Origin: Cenococcum geophilum 1.58
Taxonomy: Eukaryota; Ascomycota; Dothideomycetes; Gloniales; Gloniaceae
Reading direction: 5' to 3'
Assembly (NCBI GenBank): GCA_001692895.1
Contig: KV748207.1
Location: 682,001 to 746,000, forward strand
Length of the DNA: 64,000 nucleotides
A program made the translations under genes and the position numbers. The notes beneath the pieces were generated by a model. That model was not told the DNA's origin. It worked only from the letters and a program-made list of their open reading frames with translations, and searched no databases. Of this stretch, positions 46,700-57,765 are shown piece by piece. Each line of letters begins with the position of its first letter. The first letter of the stretch is position 1.

Positions 46700-49600
46700 A
46701 TGTCTGGTATAAAAGGCACGCTGGAAGCTCAATCGTGTCGACCAAGGCAGTTAAAATCTCGAAATGCCCATACCGCAGTGTCTGAACAAGCTTCCAAGGA
46801 AAATAGTGCAGAGCCAGACCGTACGTCGAATTCCGAAGCCCGGATCGTACAAGCATCTCCAATATCTAACCAGACAAACCCATCCATGGATTACGAGCTG
46901 CGTTGGACCAGATCATCGAATTTGGAGACCGTCTATGAGTCACGCGATATCTCCGGCCCGATTTCAGATATCGTCTTTGTGCACGGCTTGAACGGCCACC
47001 CCCGCGCCTCCTGGTCATGGTGTGGCTTTGATGGAGTAGCCACTACTTTTTGGCCGGCTGCTTTTCTTAGTCGCGACGTTCCTCGCAGCCGTATTTTGAC
47101 GTACGGGTATGATACCGAACGAAAGAATACTTGGCGCAACACTATTGTGGCTACTTTACAATTAGCTGCACAGTTCTTGCTCAGCCACCTAGTTGCTCTA
47201 AGAGGGCACTCTAACTCGGTAAGGATTTGTCCGCTTCCTGCCTCGTTATTCTGTCAACGCTTCATTCTAGCTTCGCTGACTTGTTCGGGGATACTAGGAA
47301 AAGAGAAATATCCTTTTTATTGCCCATAATTTTGGTGGTCTCGTCGTAAAGAAAGCTCTTTCCTTGTCTAAAGGAGACTACCATAATCACGGTATTTACA
47401 GCTCCACAGTAGGCATTATATTTCTCGGAGCCACCGTTCTCAGAATTCCTGATGGCGAGACTGGCGCTGGCGGAACTTCTCATGGCGCTGAAGACCACCA
47501 CATTGAAAGCAACATGTTAGTGCAGAAAAAGCGCGATTCATTGCTTCAGCGCATCAACTATCTGCTCGAAGAAGTTCAGAGCGATTTCAGACGCTTGATA
47601 TCTGAGAAAGGGCACGGAATGAACGTCGCATATTTTTATGAAGAACTGCGCCTCCCGGAAATCATGAAGGTAGGACCACCAAGCAAGGATTTCGCAAGGA
47701 TTTTCTAATATAACACAGATTCAGGCTGATTCTTGGATGATTGAGGATGAGTTCCCACGCTTGCCGCTCCGTAAAACCTGCTCAGTATGTCAGGCTAGTA
47801 TTTTTGTGGAGACTCTGGTGCTAAAATAAAACAATTAAGGAACTCGTCAAATTCGCGAGCCCCAACGACGTTGCATACAAGCGCATACTTGGTGAAATTA
47901 AAAAAATGATTCAACCTCTCAGCTTATTAGCCCTGGAATTAAGACGAGAAGATAGAGGTTAGCAGCAAAGATTTGGTAACCCCTATCCGTAATATTAATC
48001 TACTAGGCAGAGTTCCTTGAATCTTTGTCATTTCCAGAAATGGAGGAAGCTGTCAAAGTAGACGATCTGGTAGCCGACGGTACATGTGTCTGGCTTTCTG
48101 AACATCCAAAATATAGACAATGGCTTACTCAATCCGGTTCCACACCTCTCTGGATCAAAGGCAAACCAGGTTCTGGAAAAACCACGCTCAAAACCTATTT
48201 GGTCCGTGAATTCCAACAGAAAACCCCACGGCATTACAAACCGGTCTTAGTAGCTACTTTTCTCTTCCATAGTGGTGGTCACTTCATGCGACGTAGTGCG
48301 TCAGGCCTTTTTCAGTCACTTCTATACCAGGTTTTTCCTCAAGTCCCCGCGTCTCTGGTCAATGTCACGAATACTTTTAACGCAAAATGCGAGGTGGTTG
48401 GTAGGCCAGGTAAAGACTGGCATTGGAATCCTTCTGAGATAGAGGATCTTCTTGAGTACTCACTGGTGCATGCATCCCGACATTTCGAGTTGATTATCCT
48501 CATTGATGCTTTGGATGAATGCGAGGAGCATGCGCGTATTGATGTGGTCGACTATTGGCAACGCTTCCCATCCACGACTATCAAAGTTTGCATTTTCTCT
48601 CGGCAAGTGCGTTTGCCTCCTCAAGCGAAAGAAGTGGAAATTTTCGTGGACTACGAAAATCGTAGGGATATAGCCAATTATGTGCGTCACAAGGTCTATC
48701 ACGATACTTCTGACCAGAAGCTCGCAACTATGATTACTGATGCGGTCATTGAAAAAGCCGAAGGCGGATTTCTCTGGGCAAGTCTCGTGATCTCGCTCAT
48801 CTGCAGCGAGAGAGGCTTCCAGGATCTAGAGGGACTGATCCACGCTATACCTAAAGATCTAGATGATTTATACGACCATATTCTTTGGAAAATCGCAGAA
48901 AATGACCAATCACTCTTGGCTCGTCAAATAATACGATGGGTTGCTTGTGCTGCGAGGCCGCTTTCACTTAACGAACTTCAACACGCGTTGTCTGTTAGAA
49001 CAGGTCTAGTTCGAAACGATCTTTATACTCTCGACAAAACCGAGACAACGCGCCGCACCCTGGAAAGCATGTGCTATGGCCTAGTGGTAGTGAGAAGCAT
49101 TGAGCAAACTGTTTTGGCAGATGGGCGGAAACCCCGCGTGGAACGTCGCAACGTCGTTCGTCTCGTCCATCTTACCGTAAAAGAATTCTTATTCCGAAGT
49201 GGACTGACGGCCCTCGATCCTGATTCCTCCTCGATAAATGATGCTGTTGGGCATTGCCATTCTAATCTCGCATTAACTTGCATCTTATACTTCAGCTCGG
49301 TGGACTCTGTCAGTTCGGAAAAAGAAGCCTCAGTCCTAGCGTTGAGATACCCTTTTTTGCACTATGCTGTTGAATTCTGGATACATCATGCACAATTCTC
49401 AGAGAGCAAAGGTGTTTCCCAATTGAACCTCTTGCATTCTTTTCATTGGCCGTCACACCAATCTTTGCAGCACTGGACCTATTTTCGCCGAAAACTGTAC
49501 GACAACTCTGACAACTCAGTAACACTGAAAACTTCTTTTTTGCACCTAGCCTCCGAGTACGGCCTGCTCAAAATGGCTAATGCTCTTTTTGAGGCCGATG

Positions 49601-51676
49601 CTGCCATTAACCTCCCTAACCTGAGGAATGACCAAGGTCGAACACCATTATCTCTAGCAGCCTCGGAAGGTCACGAAAACTTGGTAAAGCTTTTACTCCG
49701 ACAAGGCGCGAGCGCAAACTCCAAGGATTTCCCGCTAGGAACGTCTCCACTGATGTGGGCAGCCAAGCGTGGTCACAAAGCCGTAGTTAGACTGCTCCTG
49801 GACTCCGGTGCCGACACGAATTATAAAGGGAGTCAGTCAGCACTTTCATTAGCTGCTGCCGGAGGCCATCTATCTATCGCCGAGTTGCTCCTTCACGCAG
49901 GCGCGGAGCCGAACATTAGGGATTCCCTAGGGTATTCGCCTCTGTCTTGGGCTGCGGCGGCAGGAAATAGAACGATGATCGAGTTTCTTATTAGGCACGG
50001 TGCTAATCCTGCATCAATGAATACTCTGCGAGGCCTATCGCCATTACATATCGCTGCTGCTCATGGACACGGAGCTGTGGTATCAGTATTACTAAGAGGC
50101 GGTGTCGATCCTAACATGAAAGACTCTTGTCTTGGCTGGGCGCCTCTGTCTCATGCTATCTGGCACAGGCACATTCCAGTTGTAAAAATCCTCATTGCCC
50201 GGGGAGCTCTTATCTCTATTTCTGACCAAGGTATTACCCCATGGGTTGGTCGAGTTATGAGAGGCTTGACTGCTGTGATTGATTATGACTCGAAGGCTGG
50301 CTATAGGGCCTGCCCAGGCAACAATAGTTCCGCTTCTTCCCCAGACGGTGGTAATATTAATAACGCTTCACCCGAAACTAAACCCTCATCTACGGCTCGA
50401 AGGCGCGCTCGAAAAGAGAAAGAATCATCTGATGAGGAGCAAGAGGACAGACCAAACAAACGTCGGCGCCTTGATCCAAGAAAAGACCCAGATGCGAAGA
50501 AATCTAAGCTCGGACTAGCATGCCCTTTTTACAAATTTGATCCTGCAAAACATGGCATGACAAGGACATGCACTGACCCAAAAGGGTATCCAGGCTGCCA
50601 TCGAATCAAGTAAGTAATTGGTACTTAACGTTATTACTCCCCACTCCCATTTTCTACTCAGCCTGAGGAAAAACTTACGGAAGCTGATTTCGTGTAGAGA
50701 GCACTTGAACCGGAAGCACGCTCTCCCTATACACTGCCCGAGATGTAGGCATGAATTTAAGGATGACGCTGAGTTGAAGGCCCATCACACTGCGATCACT
50801 GCCTGCGATGCGCGACTAGATGTACGAGATTACTCCCTTGGCTATGATGCTGAACAAGAAAAGAAATTAAGAGGGCTTAACCTACGACGATTTCAATCCC
50901 AGGAAGACTTTTGGCGAGAGATTTACCGAACGTGTTTCCCGGAAGTGGAAGAGCCTAATATTCCTTCCCCATGTAAGAGAGAATCATGTATATGAGTGTC
51001 ATTGAGTGCTAACTATTTGGCAGTCGTCGACCAGGAGGGCCAGACCTTTGAGCAGTACGATGAATATACATGCCGCGAACGCGCGCAAAACGAGCAGTTA
51101 AGGTCTGAAATCGAACGTGTGCTCGTTGACAATTCGCTCTCTCGGCCAGACCAAATCACCGAGATACTCAACATCGTAAGCACCCAGCAACCAAGTATAC
51201 GGGAACAATACCTACAGAGCCAAGGACCAAGAGAGCCATTATATCCTGCACCGCTTGGCCGTGCTGCCGAGCCTGAAGCTCCTCGGCCCGAAGGAGGTAG
51301 CCCGATAAATTGTAATATGCCCACGTCCAGGGAACAAGCGCCCTTAATGGAAATGTTTGGGCCTGGTTTTTTCGGTACTGAAACTCATCCATTTCCATAT
51401 GATCGCCAAATGACCGATTCTGGGTTTGATTCCACTTCTCGACATACCCCTACAACTGCTGTGCACGAGCAACACAATCTGGGAATCGGTGAACACCAAC
51501 GTCAAAATTCTGCGCACGGATACGATGCATCTGATATTTCGTATGTAGGACACCAACCTCAAGTACCGGACCACCCCGAACAGATCAATCCACCCCTTTG
51601 GACCAGCCCAGAACCTGCAGAGTCAGACACCCTCCTCGATGAGTATATCAACCCTGCGCTTGATTATCTTGAATAA
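46700..51676 (+). CDS. NLR: degenerate alpha/beta hydrolase, NACHT, ankyrin repeats and C2H2-type domain
   Basis: Exons 46700-47218, 47298-47669, 47725-47784, 47840-47957, 48011-50609, 50698-50972 and 51024-51676 join in phase to 1531 residues; every intron has GT-AG ends and is 51-88 nt. Residues about 85-300 are a SesB-like alpha/beta-hydrolase region (DIVFVHGLNG), but the nucleophile motif reads AHNFGG, with Asn-184 where Ser is expected. NACHT has the P-loop GKPGSGKT (407-414) and Walker B IILIDALDE (about 516-524). Seven or so ankyrin repeats span about 864-1106 (GRTPLSLAASEGHENLVKLL). A basic, acidic, basic stretch (about 1151-1189, KRRRLDP) looks like a bipartite nuclear signal. Residues about 1191-1305 are the fungal C2H2-type module (LACPFYKF, CHRIKEHLNRKHALPIHCPRC), followed by an acidic, Pro-rich tail. 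Fungal NLRs act as intracellular sensors; the zinc-finger extension is unusual. Confidence 0.85.
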
Positions 51677-52477
51677 GGGTGGATCCACTTGTGCGTTACG
51701 GAGATGAGCTATTGCTCGCTCCTGGGTTTTTTTTTGAATACGTACTGGTGGCTAGGTGTGTACAGCACGTGGGCCGACCTAAGTAGAAGCACTCCTATTG
51801 GAGCTAATATACGTCTTAGACGAGCTTTGCGCTCAAGAATCTAAAAGCATTCCGGTTCCATCTAGGCTCAACGGTTGTGCTATCCGAGGCGGCTTGGGCT
51901 TGGGAGGTCTAAAGCTGTTGCATATGAAAAATGAGAGTATGAGAAATTAAGATTAGGGAGCAAGCATCGTTAGCAACAACTCTTCTGGAAGGAGAGTTCT
52001 GTGATTAGGAATGTACGGCGGAGCGTTTCCATTGATGAGTTGAATCCGTGGGGAGCTAAGGAATCATCATAATATATCTAGCAAAGAATTAGATAAACAC
52101 CAGTGGTCAACATGCTCCATGAGTCTGTGTATATTCCCCACTTTTTGCAAATCCATGTCCAAGAGGTGTACACATTACCTCTACCGTTGGGTAGGTACTT
52201 TAGGATAAGGGTGGTATTCCTTTAAATTTTAAGCGCCTACATGTCACCCTTTCTTAATTCTCTAAGAATGGCAGAAATTAAAATCGGGAAAGCTAAGACG
52301 TTCTGCATGCCGGTAGTGCGGAGAAAGATATGATGTGCGGTATTCATAAGCGAGCTGCTGTCAGCGTTGAGGGGTCTTCTTTCGTTGCCTAGTCGCCCAT
52401 CGCGACCGCATTTTCACACGCGCCTTAAAGTCTCTCTCAAGTATCAGATTTTCAGTGTAACATCCTACAACTTAACC
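51677..52477. other. Intergenic, promoter of the small membrane protein gene
   Basis: It holds the NLR 3' UTR (a T-rich run at 51728-51736) and the upstream region of the next gene. No frame, repeat or RNA gene is recognised. The pyrimidine-rich leader before the ATG at 52478 is normal for fungal genes. Confidence 0.5.
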
Positions 52478-53179
52478 ATGCCTTCCGAAGACCCCGCCTA
52501 CCCCCTCCACATCCTCACAATCTTCACCTTTGTCCCCGCCTTCCCCCTGCTACTCGCCCACGGCATCGTTAGCGGGGAAGTCGTCCCCGCCGTAGGTATC
52601 GTGCCACTCGCGGGCTCCGCGGCCTTCAGCGCGTTCCTGTTGTACAAAGAAAAGCGGCGGGAGTCCGACGACGCCCCGGTCCTGCGCCCCAGCATCATTC
52701 TCGCCATCGATGCCTTCCTTGCCGCATGCATCATCACGGTGCTAATATTCACCTGGCTGATCGTGCCGGGCGAGTGGGGACGCGGCAACTGGGTCATGCT
52801 TGCTACCTACGGGACGTTTCCGCTGCTCGCGAATCTGTACGCAGCCTATATTTTCCCTGGCTATCCTCAATTGGGGGGATTTTCGTGTTCAAGCTTGGGA
52901 TTTGCTAGCGTCTGCTGACCCGTGTCCCCGTTTAGCTCCATCCACACTTTCGAGGTCTTCCGTGCCGTTGCGGCCCTCCTGTACCGCCCCACCCTCGACG
53001 TCTGCCCGCATTGCAACCATAGCCTTCGCGACTCGCCGAAGCGCACACGCAGACATGGAAACTCTAAGACGAACTACTCGCTGCTTGTGGCTGAGGGTGG
53101 CGAATATCACGATGACGAGGAGGGCGAGGCGAGTGCTGCGTCGAGGAGCGAGGCCGCTGCTAGAGGGTCAATTGTGTAG
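52478..53179 (+). CDS. Small fungal membrane protein, two exons
   Basis: Exons 52478-52836 and 52936-53179 give 200 residues. The intron (99 nt) has a GTACGC donor, a CTGAC branch site and a TTTAG acceptor, and splicing keeps the frame (PLLANL then SIHTFEVF). Four hydrophobic helices are visible: ILTIFTFVPAFPLLLAHGI, VGIVPLAGSAAFSAFLLY, ILAIDAFLAACIITVLIF and WVMLATYGTFPLLANL. The C-terminal tail is hydrophilic and acidic, with CPHC near its start (LDVCPHCNHSL) and a Ser/Ala-rich end. I do not recognise the family and assign no function. Codon use is strongly GC3-rich, unlike the neighbouring NLR genes, as expected for a conserved, well expressed gene. Confidence 0.8.
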
Positions 53180-53876
53180 GGTCGTCGCCCTCCGACTCCA
53201 CAATACGTGCGCATGCCCTGTGTTGAATTGAAAGGAATCGTGATATAGAAAGATGCTTGGATGACTCGTTTTGCTTGTCTTTTGGTGCTAAATTGAATTT
53301 GGAGTCTGGTGGTTTAGTGATTGCTCGATACCATTGTTTGCAACTCGCTTGAATGTTTCTCTTTTCAGAATGAACGGCTAGGTAACATTGAGATGAGGAA
53401 CGGCGATGTTTACCTTGTTAATGATTGTTTATACCATGGATACCAGGAGTCGAGAACGGAGTTTCCTTATTGGATGTGACGGAGTTCAGCAACACTCATT
53501 CAAACCCACATTGGATACTTGCAATATTGAAAGAGCAATTTAGGGTGCAGCGTCAGTCACTTGTCCGGAGAGTAAATCTTAAATCACCACCCTTTTTGTA
53601 ATCGTGATTCCGCAGGCTTATTTTGTATCATGAACAATACCTGACAGACTAATGTTCATAACGGTGTTGATAGAGGCACTCCGTTAATCAACAAGAGGCA
53701 AGGGAATAATGGAACTTTGGTCATTTCAGCATAATGCTAACAAACTAACACAATCTTCAAGAAAATTGAAGCGAAAGGGTATAGGGCTTAACAGCAACGA
53801 GACCAACAAAACGCCTTGTCAACCGAAACCTAAACTAAGTCCAAAAGGAAACACTCAACAAGAAAATGTACGTCGT
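53180..53876. other. Intergenic between convergent genes
   Basis: It holds the 3' regions of the membrane-protein gene (+) and the ankyrin gene (-). The plus frame 53709-53936 has no domain and overlaps the ankyrin gene end. Nothing else is seen. Confidence 0.5.
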
Positions 53877-56396
53877 TCATCCGCGCCTCCTTCCCGAGAA
53901 AACCCTTCTAGAAAACGAGATCACAGAATTATTTGAATTCGAACTCCCGAGCGACGAGAAACCGCTGTCCGATCTGGCAAGAGAGGGTCCATGGAGCAGA
54001 TGGCCATACCGCCGTCGCTCTTGGGGTGACAATTGTGACATATCCACATAGGTGTGGCGGGAGAGAAGGAACCTGACAAAGGTTATGCGTTGTTCCGTTG
54101 GCGTTTTGCTTACTGCTAGGTGCAAAGGGGTTCTCTTTCGCATCGAGAAATCTCGTGCCTCGATGTCTGCTCCATGGTCGAGGAGAATTTCTGCAGGCTC
54201 AAGCGACGCATTCTCCGCGGCGAAATGGAGAGCTGTCTTTCCGGCCGGACATCTGCTATTCGGGTCTATCCGTGCCCCTTCGTTTTGGAAGAACAACACC
54301 CTCAAGACGTCTACGGCTGAGCTGTGAACCGCATAATGTAGCACACCCCATCCACTGTTATCCTTGACCGATACGTCTGCACCTTTGCGGAGGAGAATGC
54401 TGACCGTGGTTGACTGGTTTGCCTCACTTGCTTTCAGAAGAGGTGTTGCTCCATCCCTATTTCGACATTCGATTGTGGCATCAAGGCTGATTAGCAGCTC
54501 GATCATTTCAGTGCTACCTCGAGAAGCGGCCTGGTGGAGAGCGGTAGATTGGCCTGGTGTTTTTGCGTTCACTTCTGCTCCTCGATCAACAAGCCTTCGG
54601 ACTGCGATCTCGAATTCAACCTCGATGGCATGCATCAAAGGCGTCCGATCTTTAGTACATCTTAGATGGATGTCAGGGTTTAGGTCTAAGACGGCCTGGA
54701 TGCGTGGCTCATCACGAGATCGGATTGCGGATATAAGTGGTGTCCTTCCGTTACTGTCTTTCGCGTTGACATCGATTATTATTTCAGCCTGAGATGGCTG
54801 AGGCGCTTCGATCTGTGGTGGCACCACTGGAGATGTTGGCGAGGGATGGGATCCTGAAGTAGTGAGGCTTTGGAAAAATTCAGCGAGACCGGTACGTCTT
54901 TGAGCTTGATATACGTGTACGAGAAGTTGGCAGGAAACTAGGCTTTGGGGATCACTGGGAGCCGATAAAGTTATCTTATTAAAAGCAGATCGCGCCAATT
55001 TTTCGGCACGCTGCAGATCGGCGGTGTTGTCATTGCTTAGGTACCTCTTGTGATAGATCTCAGCTAGTAGCTGATGTTGTTTGGCTTGGACTAAGAGGAC
55101 TGCCTGATCTTCCTCATTCGTAGGATCCGATCCGCTATTCGCAAGTTCCAGCATAATGGATAGAGCTTGTTCAAGGCTATGTTGTTTAATATATATTTCG
55201 GCCAGGAACTGTTGCATGTGCACTCGATTATCGAAAGGGACACCGTAACTAGCCTCACGCTCCTCAAGATGGGTAATGGCCTCTATCTGGTTCGTTTCAG
55301 CTCGCTGGAAATTTCCCTCCTTGAATTCCTTTTGGGCTTTCATTTGAAATGTTTCGATTAGACTAATGAGCATTGGCAGCGGGGTTTTAAGTGATAAGCC
55401 GCGAACATCAGGGTGGAGCGATTCATTAACTGCTGTTGTAGTAGAAGGACGCCTACCAGCTTCGTCACCTGAAAGCTCCTGATCACTCTCGCTGTCCTCA
55501 TCGCTGCTGCTATCATGCTCGAACATAAGATCGGAGCTGTCCGAGTGTCTAACTCGCCGAATAGACTCCGCGTCAGGTTCCCAGGTGGAATATTCCGAAC
55601 GAACACTCTTCGCTACATGGAGCGTCTGTCGGAGGGTCCGTATGCCCGTTAAATCTAACTCCGGGTCATGGTTGGTGAGAGTTGTATCAACATTAGACTC
55701 TATACTTGTACACCCATTGCTCGGTTGTGCATGAGAGCTGTGGTTCCTTTGAGATAGCAAAGTAAGATGTGAGCCAGCGCGACCCATAGCTCTCTCCAAG
55801 CGGCTAAGGCGAGCCAACAACTCGTCATGATGCATATCCATTTGATTCCGGGTTCGGAAGTGTTCGAAACTATAAACCAAATAGGATCAGCATACCGCTA
55901 GTATTAAGTAATGAGTTAAAACGACTACTTACCATTGAAGGAGTTGTAGAGAGGTGCGTAAAGTTTGCAGGTGAGTATCAAGGCTCTGTCCATTTTCTTG
56001 TATTTTCCGACTGGTGCAAACGGTATATCGTAGGGATTCCCGCGCTCTGGAGGCCAGGCTCAGAGACTCTTCTCCCGTTAATCTCTGGATTTCGCGGCCC
56101 ATGTCAAGCAGAATGCGACGGCAGGCATCTAGTGACACACGAATACTAGCTTCAACCCGCGCTTCGTCCTTCATGGACGGTTGTGAGTTTGCTTCAGTTT
56201 CTCTGCGCCGAAGAACCAGCTCCACGTTCTGGATGACATCGTGCAGCCGCTTGATCTTCTTGTAGGTGCTGCGTGCTTCAATACTCGCTTTGCTGACGCT
56301 TCTGAAGAATCTGTAAACTTCTATGGACAGTTGTACTACCTGCACGGCCGAAGTGAAAGTTTGAAGTTCTGTGGCCATGTTATTGTTCAGTCCCAT
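53877..56396 (-). CDS. Helo-like N-terminal, TPR-like and ankyrin protein without an NTPase
   Basis: Exons 55933-56396 and 53877-55869 join over a 63-nt intron (GTAAGT donor, TATAG acceptor) to 818 residues. Residues 1-155 form an all-helical region (MATELQTFTSAVQVVQLSIEV) like the Helo-like/NACHT-associated N-terminal domains of fungal STAND proteins. An acidic, Ser-rich linker follows (HDSSSDEDSESDQELSGDE). Residues about 320-470 look like divergent TPR helices (AQKEFKEGNFQRAETNQIEA). About seven ankyrin repeats occupy 524-780 (DSNGRTPLISAIRSRDEPRI). The tail is Ser/Asn/Arg-rich. No P-loop or Walker B is present, and no gap in the frame suggests one was lost recently. A role as a truncated NLR, partner or regulator is inference. 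The start at 56396 was chosen; a second Met lies six codons on (56378). Confidence 0.8.
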
Positions 56397-57765
56397 AGTA
56401 GTGAAGGGGTGTGAGGGTGAGGGGAAGAAGGGGGTGGGTCGGGAGGTGTTGAGCTAGGGTAGTTGGCATACATACTCTATAGAAGTCGTCAGAAAATGCA
56501 CCGCTGGCAAGCCGGTCCGTTCTCGTGCTAACCCAGGGTTAACGCGCCCGGAAGCTGAAAAAGGCAGGGCGACCAATGTCCAGGGCAGCTAGGCGACTAA
56601 TTCGATAGGGTAATTGGAAAGCTGCGTCACAAGGCTGGGGGAAATGCAATCTAAGAGGAAATTCACGCGGTTCAAGTGAACTCTTACCCCTACCCCTGGG
56701 GCGTGGGGGGGGCAGCATATTCGCTGAATCTCCTTAACAGCAAGGATGTATAGAATAATTCCCATTTAAAATTTGTGGCTTCAGTTGAGGTTTCGGACCC
56801 CAGAGAAAGGCGCTGTTGAAGTGGCTGTAAAGAGAAGGCGTAGGCAGAAGTCAAGTTAGCAGGCCTTCCGAGGCTGCCTGTCGCGATCCGGCTTCCCCAA
56901 GAGATATGTCAGCTAGATGATTCCGGTAGAGTAGTCATTATGGTCGCAGAGGTGAGCAACTAGGGTACAGTACAGCTCCTTTGCGTGTCTCGTAGTTCAT
57001 GTACAGGAGAATTTCTGGGCAGCAAGCCTTCCTTTTGTGGCTATGAAACTTGTATCCCGATCAGCTCCGACACGGTTTGTTAAGCTGGTTGTCGCTAATG
57101 GCGGGATGCGAGAGGCCTGTCAGGTGTCATTAGCTGCGCAAAAGAAATAACCAGTGTTGCGAAAGGAGAAGCTTGGTGCCCTCAGAATGGTATCAAGTTC
57201 CGAGCTTGCAGCATGGCTTCAAACCTACCAATTTAGATTCAGGTATAGTGATCGTAATGAAAGTTGATGGAAGCGGTAGACGTATCCTTGACTCGGTGGT
57301 TTACGTCCTACGGCTATCGATAAGGAACTAGCCAATTAGAAGGCTAGGTTTGTTTGGTGTTCCAAAGGCTTGCGCACGGGCTGTAAAGGGATAGCGAATG
57401 AGTTAAGACTCACTTCCCCATTTCCGGTTTAATTTATGACAAAAGAAAACAACCTCACTTCAAGTACATGTAGCAGGCAACAAGGCAACGGCCTACGTAT
57501 CAAAGCTAATGTGTGGCGGAGATGGAGTTTGCACGCCACCTCAACGCAGTAAATGCTCAGCCCCAGTCTTCTTGAGGCCAGCCCACCCCTGTGCCGCCGG
57601 GTGAAATGAAATGCAAAGGCGCGGTTATGGGAGCAGAACGAGAGCCTCATATGGCCACTTATTATTGCCATGGTCCCTCCTTGCGGCCTCGCCTGAACAT
57701 TTATCACTGTCCTCTAAAACCTCTCACATACCTACCAAGCTTTATGACGCGAGCGTTGCTAAGAC
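56397..57765. other. Intergenic between divergent genes
   Basis: Shared upstream region of the minus-strand ankyrin gene and the plus-strand transporter. Short frames on both strands (57429-57707 and 57591-57818) carry no domain. No repeat, TIR or RNA gene was recognised. Confidence 0.45.
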
